Source: Silicimonas sp.
GTDB lineage: Bacteria > Pseudomonadota > Alphaproteobacteria > Rhodobacterales > Rhodobacteraceae
NCBI GenBank assembly: GCA_022826205.1
Contig: JAJDVJ010000027.1
Span: 28,440 to 92,439 of the forward strand
Length of the DNA: 64,000 bases
Direction: 5' to 3'
Shown: positions 17,340-26,886 of the stretch, one piece after another
Layout of the letters: the number at the start of each line of letters is the position of its first letter
Position numbering within the stretch: position 1 is the first letter of the stretch
Notes under the pieces: generated by a model
What the model saw: only the letters and a program-made list of their open reading frames with translations
What the model was told of the DNA's origin: nothing
Database searches by the model: none
Position numbers and translations under genes: made by a program

Positions 17340-19073
17340 TCAGTTGATTTCCGGCTCAGGAACCGGACCCCCGAAATCCGTGCGCAGGAAATCGAAATCG
17401 CATCCCTTGTCCGCCTGCTCGACGTGACGCGCAAACATCCAGCCATAGCCGCGTTCGTAGCGCGGCTCGGGCCGCTTCCAATCTGCGCGGCGTTGCGCGA
17501 GCTCCTCGTCGGACACCTTCACGTTGAGCGTGCGCTTAGGGATGTCCACTTCGATGACGTCCCCGTCCCTGATCAGTGCCAAGGGTCCGCCGATGAAGGC
17601 CTCCGGGGCCACATGCAGGATGCAGGCGCCATAGGACGTGCCTGACATCCGGGCATCCGAAAGCCGTACCATGTCGCGGCATCCTTGCCTGAGCAACGCC
17701 TTGGGCATCGGGATCATGCCCCATTCCGGCATGCCCGGCCCGCCTTGAGGCCCAGCGTTGCGGAGGACGAGCACGTGATCCGGCGTCATGGGATAATTCT
17801 CGTCATCAATGATCTTTCGCAGTTCGGCGTAGCTGTCTGCAACAATTGCCGGTCCGGAGTGAGTCTGGAATCTTGGATCCATGGCCGCAGGCTTGATCAC
17901 TGCGCCGTCAGGCGCAAGATTGCCTCGCAGCACTGCCAGCGAACCCTCATGATAGACCGGATTCGACAGGTTCCGAATGACATCATCGTTGTAGTTCACC
18001 GCCTCCGAGATGCCCTCGCCAAGTGACTTGCCAGTGACAGTGATTGCCGTGAGGTGGAGGTGAGCGCTGACTTCCTTCATCAGCGCCGGCAGACCGCCCG
18101 CATAGAAGAAGTCCTCCATCAGGTATTCGGTGCCGCTAGGCCGGACATTCGCAATCACCGGAACGTCGTGGCCAATCGCGTCTATGTCGTCGAGTCCCCA
18201 TTCGATGCCGGCACGGCGGGCCATGGCAATGAGGTGGATTATGGCGTTTGTCGAGCAACCGGTGGCCATTGCCACGACGGTGGCGTTTCGCACTGCGGCG
18301 GCAGTTACGACCTTTCCTGGGGTCAGGTCCTCCCAGACCATTTCAACTGCGCGACGGCCGCATGCCGCGGCCATGCGCTTGTGCGCTGCATCGGGCGCAG
18401 GAATGGACGAAGCGCCCGGCAACGTTAGGCCAAACCCTTCAGCGATCGACATCATCGTGGAAGCCGTGCCCATCGTCATGCACGTGCCGTAGCTGCGCGC
18501 AATGCCGCCTTGGACGCCGTCCCACTCCGACTTGTCGACAGTCCCGGCGCGGCGCGCATCCCAGTATTTCCATACATCCGTGCCTGAGCCCAGCGTCTTG
18601 CCGGCATAGTTGCCCCTCAACATCGCTCCGGCCGGCATGAAGATGAAAGGGAGGCCCATCGAGATCGCGCCCATGACAAGGGCAGGGGTGGACTTGTCGC
18701 AGCCTCCCATCAGGACGGCACCATCGACCGGATGCGAGCGCAGGGCTTCCTCCACCTCTATCGCGCCCATGTTGCGATAGAGCATCGAGGTGGGCTTGAG
18801 GAGCTGCTCGGAAAAGTCGTGCACGGGCAATTCGGCGGGCATGCCGCCCGCCTGAAGGATGCCGCGCCGAACCCATTCCGCACGATCTCTGAGGTGGTGG
18901 TGGCATGGCGAGAGATCAGACCACGTATTGATGATGGCAATGACGGGTTTTCCGTCCCAGTCTTCGCGGGACAGGCCCATCTGCATCGCGCGGCTTCGAT
19001 GCCCCATGGATCTCAGGTCGTCTGGCCTGAACCACCGAGCGGATCGCAGGTCTTCATATTGTTTCACGGCCAA
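17340..19073 (-). CDS. IlvD/Edd family dehydratase, probably sugar-acid (pentonate) dehydratase
   Basis: This is a 577-residue iron-sulfur dehydratase. Cysteines for the cluster lie in LSPCHHH, GGCDKSTP and ATGCSTNA, and the catalytic-serine region is SDARMSGTSYG. The overall pattern (INTWSDLSPC, YLMEDFFYAGG, DFDFL near the end) is that of L-arabinonate and related sugar-acid dehydratases rather than dihydroxy-acid dehydratase. The start appears to be a TTG at 19073, with a GTG two codons in as alternative. A decayed copy of its 5' end lies at about 23.1-23.3 kb. Confidence 0.85.
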   Translation of the reverse strand: MAVKQYEDLRSARWFRPDDLRSMGHRSRAMQMGLSREDWDGKPVIAIINTWSDLSPCHHHLRDRAEWVRRGILQAGGMPAELPVHDFSEQLLKPTSMLYRNMGAIEVEEALRSHPVDGAVLMGGCDKSTPALVMGAISMGLPFIFMPAGAMLRGNYAGKTLGSGTDVWKYWDARRAGTVDKSEWDGVQGGIARSYGTCMTMGTASTMMSIAEGFGLTLPGASSIPAPDAAHKRMAAACGRRAVEMVWEDLTPGKVVTAAAVRNATVVAMATGCSTNAIIHLIAMARRAGIEWGLDDIDAIGHDVPVIANVRPSGTEYLMEDFFYAGGLPALMKEVSAHLHLTAITVTGKSLGEGISEAVNYNDDVIRNLSNPVYHEGSLAVLRGNLAPDGAVIKPAAMDPRFQTHSGPAIVADSYAELRKIIDDENYPMTPDHVLVLRNAGPQGGPGMPEWGMIPMPKALLRQGCRDMVRLSDARMSGTSYGACILHVAPEAFIGGPLALIRDGDVIEVDIPKRTLNVKVSDEELAQRRADWKRPEPRYERGYGWMFARHVEQADKGCDFDFLRTDFGGPVPEPEIN

Positions 19074-19250
19074 TGCATTTGCTCCGTATCGGCGTTTCCA
19101 GTCGCTTTCGTTCCAGGGTCCGATCCTGCCTTCGTCATCGCCTGTTGTCCATTGCGTGATCCGACACTTGGCTCATGCCAGGATCCGGTCAGGATCTTTT
19201 GGCTAGCGCGAGAGGTCACGCTCCGAGCTTCCGGTTGCCTTGACGTCGGC
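18870..19250 (-). repeat. Left copy of a diverged direct repeat (dehydratase 5' end plus transporter 3' end)
   Basis: This stretch aligns with 23100-23470. The dehydratase codons around its MGHR (19007) match 23239 with almost no gap, and the spacer shares blocks such as TGTCCAyTGCGTGATyCGAC. The segment beyond 19189 matches the 3' end of the MFS gene. The two copies flank the TRAP genes and the TauE gene. Identity is high in blocks but clearly diverged. Confidence 0.75.
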
Positions 19251-19260
19251 GGTCAGAGTC
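19189..19260 (-). pseudogene. Remnant of an MFS transporter 3' end
   Basis: Read on the minus strand, this piece ends in codons for PLALA followed by a GATCCTGA end, matching the PLALAEES stop of the intact MFS gene ending at 23407. An in-frame stop interrupts it just before PLALA. It lies directly upstream of the dehydratase, as the MFS end does in the right-hand copy, so it is a relic of an earlier MFS-dehydratase order. Confidence 0.6.
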
Positions 19261-19352
19261 GCCACACAGGAACGCAGGCGGGTTCTGTTCGATGTCGCCA
19301 TCGGGCGCAAGCCTGCACTTGACGGGGGATTTGTCAAAAAAGGGAGGAGACC

Positions 19353-20339
19353 ATGACTGTCATCAGATCCATCCTCGGCGGAGTTGCCGCGCTTGCCATC
19401 GGAGCAATGGCGCATGCCGAGGAACTCAAGCTCGCGCATTTCTCTTCTACCAAGTACCATCTGCACGTCGAAATGTTCGTGCCACTTGCGGAGAATCTGG
19501 CGGAAGCAACCGGCGGTGCGACGACCATACGTGTCTATCCGGGCGGAGAGCTTGGTCCAGGTCCGGTCAAGCAGTATGACCGTGTCATCGACGGTGTGGC
19601 AGACATCGTGTACGCTCTGCCGGGCTACACGGCGTCGCAGTTCAAGAAGACGCTGCTTGTCGAGGTTCCGGGCATCGTAAAGCCCGGTGTGAACAAGACC
19701 GAGGCAATTTGGGCCAATGTCGACATGCTCGACGCTGAATTCCGCCGCGTCGTGCTCTTGGGACTTTGGACGGCCGGTGACGCCATGTTGCTGATGCACG
19801 AAAAGAAGGTCGAATCACTTTCCGATCTGGCCGGCCTGAAAATCCGCGTACCGTCCAAGAATACCGGTCGCCTCGTTGAGGCATGGGGAGCGACCGCAGT
19901 ATCCATGCCGATCACGCAAGTTTATCAGTCGATGGATACCGGCGTCGTGGACGGCACCCTCGTGGACGCCTCGGTGCTGACAAGCTTCAAGCTCGGCGAA
20001 GTGACCAAGTACATCACCGCTGGCATGAATGCCACGAACTCCGTGTTCATGCTGGTCATGAATCGTGACAGCTGGGAGGCGCTGGATGCCGACACCCAGG
20101 CCAAGCTGACCGAGTTGACTGGTGCCGAGATGTCCGAAGGTGGTCGAGTCACCATGACAAATGCCTCTGACAAAGCGCTGAAGAAGTGGGTCGCCGAAGG
20201 GGGCGAAGTCCACACGCTTTCGGCAGAAGCTGCTGCTGATTTCAACGCGGCGAGCGACAACCTTGCCGCCGAAGTGATTGCAGAACTCGATGGCGAGGGA
20301 ATCGACGCCTCGGGGTGGGCCGCCGCATTGCGGCAGTAA
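19353..20339 (+). CDS. dctP: TRAP transporter substrate-binding protein, DctP family
   Basis: This is a 328-residue periplasmic binding protein with a signal peptide ending AMAHAEE. The N-terminal LKLAHFSSTKYHLH and the later KIRVPSKNTGRLVEAWGATAVSMP are typical of DctP; the conserved arginine of RVPS normally binds a carboxylate. GGGAGGAG precedes the ATG. It opens the dctPQM operon, divergent from the dehydratase, so the ligand is probably a sugar acid or another organic acid feeding that pathway. Confidence 0.9.
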   Translation: MTVIRSILGGVAALAIGAMAHAEELKLAHFSSTKYHLHVEMFVPLAENLAEATGGATTIRVYPGGELGPGPVKQYDRVIDGVADIVYALPGYTASQFKKTLLVEVPGIVKPGVNKTEAIWANVDMLDAEFRRVVLLGLWTAGDAMLLMHEKKVESLSDLAGLKIRVPSKNTGRLVEAWGATAVSMPITQVYQSMDTGVVDGTLVDASVLTSFKLGEVTKYITAGMNATNSVFMLVMNRDSWEALDADTQAKLTELTGAEMSEGGRVTMTNASDKALKKWVAEGGEVHTLSAEAAADFNAASDNLAAEVIAELDGEGIDASGWAAALRQ

Positions 20340-20854
20340 TGGCTGACGGTCACAGCAACATCTCGGGCGTCTGGGGTTCCCCTGAACGCCTTCTTAACGG
20401 GGTCGCTCTTCTGGGCGGCCTCGTCCTTTTCGGGTTGGTGCTCTTGGTCAGCATCGCCGTATTCGCCCGTTATGTGCTCAATCAGCCAATTCTCGGCGAC
20501 CAGGAACTGGTTGAAATCGGAATGTCGCTCGTGGTCATGGCGGCGATGCCCCTCACCACATTTCAGAACGGTCACATCCGCGTTGACATCCTGGACCACA
20601 GGATCGGGGCACTGGGCAGGTTTGTGGGCGACGTCTTTGCTCGCGTCGTCTCCTGCATCGTGCTCTTTCTTCTGGTCCGGAAGTCCTGGGACAAGATGCT
20701 GGATGCCCACGAATACGGCGATGTGACCAACATGATAGAGATTCCGGTCTGGATTGCGTATGGTGCAATTTCCTTTGGCATGGGCCTTTTTGCATTGGTT
20801 CTCGCAGTGCAGCTGATTGGACAGTTTCGACAAGGCGTTTCAGACTATGAGTGA
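20339..20854 (+). CDS. dctQ: TRAP transporter small permease, DctQ family
   Basis: This is a 171-residue membrane protein with four hydrophobic helices (starting LLNGVALLGGLVLFGLVLL). The RYVLNQPILGDQELVEIGM loop is characteristic of DctQ. Its ATG shares a base with the dctP stop (TAATG), and its end overlaps dctM by 8 bases, so the three genes are translated together. It links the binding protein to the large permease. Confidence 0.88.
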   Translation: MADGHSNISGVWGSPERLLNGVALLGGLVLFGLVLLVSIAVFARYVLNQPILGDQELVEIGMSLVVMAAMPLTTFQNGHIRVDILDHRIGALGRFVGDVFARVVSCIVLFLLVRKSWDKMLDAHEYGDVTNMIEIPVWIAYGAISFGMGLFALVLAVQLIGQFRQGVSDYE

Positions 20855-22148
20855 AACCTTGATCGGAGCCTGGGGGATCGTCGCGCTGTTCTTTTGCCTT
20901 GTCGCAAGATTGCCAGTCGGCATGGCACTACTTGTTGTCGGCTTCGGAGGCATTTGGGTCATCGACGGCCAAAGGGCGGCCATCGCCACCATGTCGTCGG
21001 AGACCTATACGTCGATAACATCCTATTCGCTTTCGATCATTCCGCTCTTTGTGCTCATGGGCAACATGGCCGGGGCAGCAGGTTATTCCCAGCGACTATA
21101 TGAAGCGGCATATGCCTGGGTCGGCAGGTTGCGAGGCGGATTGGCGTCATCCACAGTTCTGGGCTGCGCCGCCTTTGCTGCCGTGTCAGGTTCATCCGTC
21201 GCAACCGCAGTGACCATCGGGAAGGTCGCCCTGCCCGAAATGAAGCGGTTCGGCTATGCTGACGGTCTTGCGACGGGTTCAGTCGCAGCAGGTGGTACGC
21301 TTGGCATACTGATCCCGCCATCCACTGGCTTCGTGCTCTACGCGATCCTGACCGAAGAGAGCATCGGCAAGCTCTTCATCGCGGGTATCTTGCCAGGCAT
21401 TCTGCTTTCACTCCTCTTCGTGGTTGTCATTTTGATGATCACGTCGGTGCGGCCCGATTCCGGTCCGGTTGGTCCAAGCACGACTGCTGGCGAGAAACTG
21501 ATTGCGTCCCTGAGATCTTTGCCGTTGATCGGAGTCATTTTGGCATCCATTGGGGGCATTTATCTTGGTGTTTTCACGCCAGTTGAGGCCGCTGGCGTAG
21601 GAGCGACCCTTGTCTCGATTCTAGCGCTTGGGACGGGCGCGGTGAAACTCGGCAAGGTGCCCGAAATCCTGCTTGAGACAGTGACGACGACCGCCATGCT
21701 GTACTTGATCATTATCGGCGCACATGTCTTCGGGCCGTTCCTTGCACTCACGCACATTCCCGAAACCCTTGCGTTGCAGCTTGAGGCATTTGGCCTCGGA
21801 CCCTACGGAACACTTGCCCTGATCCTGGTCGGCTACATCATTCTTGGCATGTTCTTCGATGGTCTTGCCATGCTGGTCGTCACGATGCCGGTCGTGTTCC
21901 CGATCATCGCCGGTCTCGGGTTTGACCCGATCTGGTTCGGGGTGATCTGCGTTGTCGTGATCGAGATGGGCCTGATCACGCCGCCCGTCGGCATCAACGT
22001 CTTCGTCGTCAAGGGCGTCGCTGCAGGAATTCCCATGAGCACGATTTTTCGAGGTGTCCTGCCATTCTGGGTCGCGATGGCGGTTTGCCTTGCACTGCTC
22101 GTCGCATTTCCGCAGATCGCCCTGTTCCTGCCGGGACAGATGAGGTGA
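20847..22148 (+). CDS. dctM: TRAP transporter large permease, DctM family
   Basis: This is a polytopic permease of 433 residues. SGSSVATAVTIGKVALPEMKR and the GGTLGILIPPSTGFVLYAI stretch are hallmarks of DctM, and the C-terminal half repeats the fold with MGLITPPVGINVFVV. It forms the sodium-coupled transport channel with DctQ. The start at 20847 (MSETLIG) was chosen; ten more codons are open upstream inside dctQ. Confidence 0.92.
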   Translation: MSETLIGAWGIVALFFCLVARLPVGMALLVVGFGGIWVIDGQRAAIATMSSETYTSITSYSLSIIPLFVLMGNMAGAAGYSQRLYEAAYAWVGRLRGGLASSTVLGCAAFAAVSGSSVATAVTIGKVALPEMKRFGYADGLATGSVAAGGTLGILIPPSTGFVLYAILTEESIGKLFIAGILPGILLSLLFVVVILMITSVRPDSGPVGPSTTAGEKLIASLRSLPLIGVILASIGGIYLGVFTPVEAAGVGATLVSILALGTGAVKLGKVPEILLETVTTTAMLYLIIIGAHVFGPFLALTHIPETLALQLEAFGLGPYGTLALILVGYIILGMFFDGLAMLVVTMPVVFPIIAGLGFDPIWFGVICVVVIEMGLITPPVGINVFVVKGVAAGIPMSTIFRGVLPFWVAMAVCLALLVAFPQIALFLPGQMR

Positions 22149-22188
22149 TCAACGAAGTCTTGCCTCGTTGGGCACGGACTCTTTCATT

Positions 22189-22929
22189 TTAGGTCATCGA
22201 CGACCAGATCAACCGGACTGCAATCGCTGCGAGCAGTATCAGGATTATCCGGTCAAACACCGCCTTTGACATGTATCTGGCTGCCCATTCACCAAGCGGC
22301 ATGGAAAGGAACATTGGAACCGTGGCCGCTATTGCCATGAGCGAGCGTTCTGTCGTCAGGATGCCAAGGTAGGCAAGAGACGGGATCTGCACGACCGACA
22401 TAGTGACGAAGAAGACCGAGATTGTCGCAATGAACTCTTCTCTGGGAAGACGCATGGCATTCAGGAACGTTACGGAGACCGGTGCGGAGATTCCTCCGGC
22501 CCCTTGCATCAATCCTCCAGCGATGCCGACATAGGGCACAAGCCGCATTCCTGCCGATCTATCCAGCGCCCAGTCCGGCTGAAAGAGCCGCAGGAAGATA
22601 TACGCAAGAACCATGCCGGCCAACGAGGCCATCAAGGCATCCGTTGGGAGAGACGCAAGCAGTACTGAGCCGGCAATCGCTCCGACCGAACCCGCTATCG
22701 CAAATCCGTAGACCAGCTGGAACGGTCCACGATGCATTCGATAGGCGTACGAATGCCAGATGTTCGAGAACAGGTTGATTACGGAAAAGACCGCGACTGC
22801 AAGCTGTACATCGAAAATCGCGGCCAGGATCGGGACGCCAACCACGGGTGCGCCGGCGCCTGTCGCCCCTTTCAGGAAGCCGCCTAACAGAATTGCGGAA
22901 GTGGCTAGTAGAAGCAGATTCGGATCCAT
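22189..22929 (-). CDS. TauE/SafE family sulfite exporter-like permease
   Basis: This is a 246-residue membrane protein with two repeated halves, starting with GGFLKGATGAGAPVVGVPIL and later GGLMQGAGGISAPVSVTF, the duplicated glycine-rich motif of this family. Members export or import sulfite, sulfoacetate or other organic anions. It is convergent with dctM and lies between the two diverged repeat copies, so it arrived or was retained with the TRAP genes. Confidence 0.85.
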   Translation of the reverse strand: MDPNLLLLATSAILLGGFLKGATGAGAPVVGVPILAAIFDVQLAVAVFSVINLFSNIWHSYAYRMHRGPFQLVYGFAIAGSVGAIAGSVLLASLPTDALMASLAGMVLAYIFLRLFQPDWALDRSAGMRLVPYVGIAGGLMQGAGGISAPVSVTFLNAMRLPREEFIATISVFFVTMSVVQIPSLAYLGILTTERSLMAIAATVPMFLSMPLGEWAARYMSKAVFDRIILILLAAIAVRLIWSSMT

Positions 22930-23089
22930 GCGTGCCCCGCGACAATCAGAACTGCATAGCGGCGAGCCGGGGACGGGACGGTTGCCAACAGATCACGGAA
23001 GAGCAAGCCCGAAAGGATATGCACGCCGCTGCGGAAGAAACTGCGGTCCGTCCCGTTTGCATCTCGTTATCCGCCGTTTGTGGCCGGCG

Positions 23090-23300
23090 ACTGATTCTGC
23101 GATCCCGTTCACCAAGGTCTCGATGGTGCTGGCGAAATTGCGGGAGATCGGACCGGCCGCCAACTACGGCGATGCCTGGCCGTTCCTCCCGGTCGTCAGG
23201 GGAAATGCCACTTTGCATTGCGCAGATCCGATGCCCCATGAATCTCAGGTTGTCCGGCTTGAACCGGCGGCCTTAGTACGGCTTCGCAGCCGAGGCACGG
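23090..23300 (-). pseudogene. Decayed 5' fragment of an IlvD/Edd dehydratase
   Basis: On the minus strand this reads RRFKPDNLRFMGHRICAMQ, then SGISPDDREERPGIAVVG and SDLPQFRQHHRDL. The intact dehydratase reads RWFRPDDLRSMGHRSRAMQ, then MGLSREDWDGKPVIAII and SDLSPCHHHLRD. A TAA stop lies upstream of the RRFKPDN part, and similarity fades below about 23090. It is a dead partial copy whose cluster cysteine (SPC) has been lost. Confidence 0.8.
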
Positions 23301-23470
23301 GCCCCGTATCTGCGTATCCGGTCACGTTCATTCCTGCGCCCGAACCTGCGTTCGACGAGACCTGCTGTCCACTGCGTGATTCGACTTGGCTCATCCCGGA
23401 TTCCGGTCAGGATTCTTCGGCAAGTGCAAGAGGTCCCGGGGTTTCCCGGATGGGCATGTGCAGGAGCGCA
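23100..23470 (-). repeat. Right copy of a diverged direct repeat
   Basis: This is the partner of 18870-19250. Here the MFS end is intact and the dehydratase start is decayed, the reverse of the left copy. The remaining interval 22930-23090 has no recognisable gene. Confidence 0.75.
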
Positions 23471-24624
23471 GCCAGCAGGCCGAGTGCAACAGCCGTCCAC
23501 CACATTGGCGTGTAGTCCTGGTTAAGGTCATAGATCCGGCCGCCCAGCCAGGCGCCTAGGAAACTCCCCGTCTGATGGCTCAGAAAGACGAGGCCTGCCA
23601 GCGTCGAGAGGAACTTCAGCCCTTGCGTCTGTGCAACGAGGCCCATGGTCAGCGGAACCGTCGAAAGCCAGAGAAGTCCCATGACTGCCGAGAACGCAAG
23701 GACGCTGGAACCCGAGACCGGAACCAGCACAAATGCCGCGATCACCACTGCGCGCGCAAAGTAGATTCCGCTCAGCACCCATTTCTTGGAGTAGACTTGG
23801 CCTGACCACCCCGAGAGGAATGATCCTGCGATGTTGAAGAGCCCGATCAGTGCCAGCGACCATCCGCCGATCCATGCCGCCAGTCCCACGTCAATCACGT
23901 AAGCAGGAAGGTGTGTCTGGATGAAGGCAACATGAAATCCGCAGACAAAGAACCCGAAGAACAGGCAGAGATAGCTTCTGTCCCTGAATGCCATGCCGAG
24001 CGCGTTGCCAAAGTCCTTGGCGGATGATCCCGACGCGCTTGGCGTCGCCACGCGGGCGATGAATACAAGGAAGGGGAGGATCAGGGCAAAGCTGGCGCCG
24101 ATCACAATCAGCGCGGATGACCATCCAATTGACCCGATCATCGTGGTTGCCGCCGGTGCGGCCGTAAACATTCCAAGGGATGCCGCGGCTGTGCCAAGAC
24201 CAAGAATGAAGCTGCGCCGTTCTTTGGAGACGATCTTTCCGAGTGCTCCGATGACGATCGGGAAAGACGCGGCTCCTGTGCCTGCGCCTACCAGGATGCC
24301 AGTAAGGATGAAGAGCGTCGGGTCCGTTACGATTCCCCGCAGCACAAAGCCAATGCCGGCGCAGACCGCGCCGAAAGCCAGGACCCTCGCGGTCCCGAAC
24401 CTGTCGGCAACGGCACCGGCAAGCGGTTGCGTGAAGCCCCAAGTGAGCAGTTGGACCGCAACCGAGAGGGAGAAGATCTCCCGACCCCAGCCAAGGGCTT
24501 CGCTCATTGGGCTTAGGAAGACGCCAAAGGTCGCCGCGAAGCCAAACCCAAGGAACGCCACAAGGCATCCGGCCATTATGGCGGCGTTGATCTTCCCGGC
24601 TGGAACGCTGCCCGTTTCTTGCAT
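23407..24624 (-). CDS. Major facilitator superfamily transporter
   Basis: This is a 405-residue permease with twelve predicted hydrophobic helices in two halves, beginning [18 protein letters not shown]. It resembles the monocarboxylate/oxalate-formate branch of MFS ([17 protein letters not shown] and [14 protein letters not shown] after helix 2). AGGAGG precedes the ATG. Its position upstream of a decayed dehydratase copy suggests that it once belonged with the sugar-acid genes. The substrate is unknown. Confidence 0.85.
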   Translation of the reverse strand: MQETGSVPAGKINAAIMAGCLVAFLGFGFAATFGVFLSPMSEALGWGREIFSLSVAVQLLTWGFTQPLAGAVADRFGTARVLAFGAVCAGIGFVLRGIVTDPTLFILTGILVGAGTGAASFPIVIGALGKIVSKERRSFILGLGTAAASLGMFTAAPAATTMIGSIGWSSALIVIGASFALILPFLVFIARVATPSASGSSAKDFGNALGMAFRDRSYLCLFFGFFVCGFHVAFIQTHLPAYVIDVGLAAWIGGWSLALIGLFNIAGSFLSGWSGQVYSKKWVLSGIYFARAVVIAAFVLVPVSGSSVLAFSAVMGLLWLSTVPLTMGLVAQTQGLKFLSTLAGLVFLSHQTGSFLGAWLGGRIYDLNQDYTPMWWTAVALGLLAALLHMPIRETPGPLALAEES

Positions 24625-24806
24625 GCCGCCTCCTGTTGGTGCGATGGCTCAGTTGCACAATTCGGTGCAAGCTCGCATGTGACTTTTTGAGGTTCAATCC
24701 CTGCTGCTGCGCGGCTCCGGCAAGGGCCGCGGCAGGTGAATGTCCGGAAACCGCCTGCTTGCGGCTACCTTTCCGCCTTGCTACCTCAAGAAAAAGGGAT
24801 GGCTCC

Positions 24807-25262
24807 ATGATCAAAGAATTGAAATCGGCAGATATCAGGCTGATCCAAAAGATAATTCCACACCGCTATCCTTTCCTGCTCGTGGACAAGGTCATCGAGA
24901 TCGATGGGCCGGACCGAGGGGTCGGGATCAAGAACGTCACGATTAACGAACCCTTCTTTGCCGGCCACTTTCCGAGCGAGCCGGTCTTTCCGGGCGTTTA
25001 CATGATCGAGGCCATGGCCCAAACATCGGCCGTGATCGCCGGGGTCGGGTTGAATTTCGCGGAAGGGAAGACTTCGATCTATTTCATGACAATGGACGGC
25101 GTGAAGTTTCGTCGCAAGGTTGTACCTGGCGACGTTCTCAGGATGGAGATCACCAAGCTGCGTGGTGGAGGCAAAGTCTGGAAGTTCAGGGGCGTTGCCA
25201 CGGTCGATGGCAGGATTGCCTGCGAATGCGAATTCACCGCAATGATGGACATGCCGAAGTGA
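24807..25262 (+). CDS. fabZ: 3-hydroxyacyl-ACP dehydratase FabZ
   Basis: This is a 151-residue hot-dog-fold enzyme of fatty-acid elongation. [11 protein letters not shown] opens the fold, and [19 protein letters not shown] contains the catalytic His and Glu. AAGGG lies upstream of the ATG. It supplies hydroxyacyl-ACP chemistry next to lipid A genes, as usual, but lpxD and skp do not precede it here; an MFS transporter does, divergently. The stop overlaps the lpxA start. Confidence 0.94.
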   Translation: MIKELKSADIRLIQKIIPHRYPFLLVDKVIEIDGPDRGVGIKNVTINEPFFAGHFPSEPVFPGVYMIEAMAQTSAVIAGVGLNFAEGKTSIYFMTMDGVKFRRKVVPGDVLRMEITKLRGGGKVWKFRGVATVDGRIACECEFTAMMDMPK

Positions 25263-26059
25263 CCATAGATCCCAAGGCCACGATCCATTCAACGGCTCTT
25301 GTCGAGACGGGGGCCATCATCGGGCCAGGCGCAAGTGTCGGGCCATTCTCGGTAATTGGCGCAGAAGTCACCCTAGGTGCAGGGGTGGCTGTGAAGTCGC
25401 ATGCAGTCGTGACGGGACAGACCGAAGTCGGTGACGACACCGTGATCTTTCCTGGCGCCGTCGTTGGCGAGATTCCCCAGGATCTCAAGTACAAGGGCGA
25501 GAAGACGCGGCTCATTGTCGGAAAGAGGAATCGCATTCGCGAAGGCGTAACCCTGAATACCGGCACTGCAGGGGGTGTAGGGGTGACTCGCGTAGGGGAT
25601 GACTGCCTCTTCATGACCGGGTCACACGTGGCGCACGATGCCCAAGTGGGAAACCGGGTCATTGTCGCTAACCAGGGCGCGATCGCTGGTCATTGCGTGA
25701 TCGAGGACGACGTGATCATCGGTGGGCTTTCCGGCATCCATCAATGGGTTCGCGTGGGCAAGGGCGCGATCATCGGCGCGGTGACAATGGTCACGAATGA
25801 CGTGATTCCCTACGGCCTTGTCCAAGCGCCAAGGGGTCAGCTGGAGGGGCTGAACCTTGTGGGACTCAAGCGCAAGGGTGTTTCCCGGGAGGACATCACG
25901 GCCCTTCGTGCCGGTTTCCAGACTCTGGCGCAGGGAGAGGGCACATTCCAGGATCGTGCCCGCAGGCTAGGCGACGAAACCTCCAGCACCTACGTGCGGG
26001 ACATCGTTGAATTCATCCTTGGCGCGTCTGACCGCAGCTATCTTACCCCGGAGCGCTGA
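25259..26059 (+). CDS. lpxA: UDP-N-acetylglucosamine acyltransferase LpxA
   Basis: This is a 266-residue trimeric left-handed beta-helix enzyme, first step of lipid A synthesis. Hexapeptide repeats run through about residues 5-180, with the catalytic histidine in [12 protein letters not shown]. The start is a GTG at 25259 that overlaps the fabZ stop as GTGA; an ATG 11 codons earlier lies inside fabZ and would add non-homologous residues. The C-terminal helical domain is present. Confidence 0.94.
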   Translation: MTIDPKATIHSTALVETGAIIGPGASVGPFSVIGAEVTLGAGVAVKSHAVVTGQTEVGDDTVIFPGAVVGEIPQDLKYKGEKTRLIVGKRNRIREGVTLNTGTAGGVGVTRVGDDCLFMTGSHVAHDAQVGNRVIVANQGAIAGHCVIEDDVIIGGLSGIHQWVRVGKGAIIGAVTMVTNDVIPYGLVQAPRGQLEGLNLVGLKRKGVSREDITALRAGFQTLAQGEGTFQDRARRLGDETSSTYVRDIVEFILGASDRSYLTPER

Positions 26060-26060
26060 G

Positions 26061-26846
26061 ATGCTGGCGCTGGTCGCCGGCAATGGCGGGCTGCCCAGCC
26101 ATCTTGCGCGTGCGCTTTCCGTGCAGCCGGTATTTGCGAGGATCGATGGCACGTCGCCGGAGATCGGCACGGAACTGACCTTTCGCCTTGACCGGATTGC
26201 GAGCTTCATGGACGCGCTCAAGGCTCGTGGCGTGACGGAGCTCTGCTTCGCAGGCGCCGTCCGTCGCCCGAGAATCGAAACCAACGAAGTCGAAGGGCGC
26301 AGCCGGCAATACATCGATCAAATCGTTGCGGCGCTCGAGAAAGGCGACAATGGGGCACTCGCGATCCTGCTGCGAATATTCGAGGCGGAGGGCTTCGTAA
26401 TTCGCGCGGCCCATGAACTTGCTCCGGACCTGTTGCCTGCTCCCGGTGTGCTCACGTACAAGCAACCTGCGCACGGAGACGTCAAGGATGCCGCCCGTGC
26501 CGATGCCGTGCTGGAGTCCATTGGCGTCGCGGACATTGGACAGGCTTGCGTCGTTCGCCAAGGACAGGTCATTGCCATCGAGACGAGCTACGGCACCGAC
26601 TGGATGCTGGAAAGCCTGGATCGCAGACCAGACGTGTCGGGGGGGGTTTTTGCGAAGGCCCCGAAACCGGGGCAGGATCGTCGTGTCGACCTGCCAACGA
26701 TCGGTCCCGGAACCGCGACTTGCGTGGCGGAAGCGGGACTCGGCGGCATTGTCATCGAAGCGGGAGGAGTCATGGTGCTGGATCTTGAGGAAACGGTGAA
26801 GGCAGCTGATGATTCCGGGATTTTCCTGTGGGTGCGTGACCCGTGA
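26061..26846 (+). CDS. lpxI: UDP-2,3-diacylglucosamine pyrophosphatase LpxI
   Basis: This is a 261-residue protein of the LpxI (DUF1009) family, the alphaproteobacterial replacement for LpxH, releasing UMP to give lipid X. LALVAGNGGLPSHLA at the start and IETSYGTDWML, GLGGIVIEAGGVMVLD in the C-terminal domain are characteristic. The ATG at 26061 comes one base after the lpxA stop. It completes the step before LpxB. Confidence 0.92.
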   Translation: MLALVAGNGGLPSHLARALSVQPVFARIDGTSPEIGTELTFRLDRIASFMDALKARGVTELCFAGAVRRPRIETNEVEGRSRQYIDQIVAALEKGDNGALAILLRIFEAEGFVIRAAHELAPDLLPAPGVLTYKQPAHGDVKDAARADAVLESIGVADIGQACVVRQGQVIAIETSYGTDWMLESLDRRPDVSGGVFAKAPKPGQDRRVDLPTIGPGTATCVAEAGLGGIVIEAGGVMVLDLEETVKAADDSGIFLWVRDP

Positions 26847-26886
26847 CACGTGCGGCGCTATCTGACGCGCAGGGTCGGCTGGACCC

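Noticed and set aside
24700..24745. GC-rich imperfect hairpin upstream of fabZ
   Set aside because: It lies between divergent starts, has a bulge and no T tract; probably chance in GC-rich DNA.
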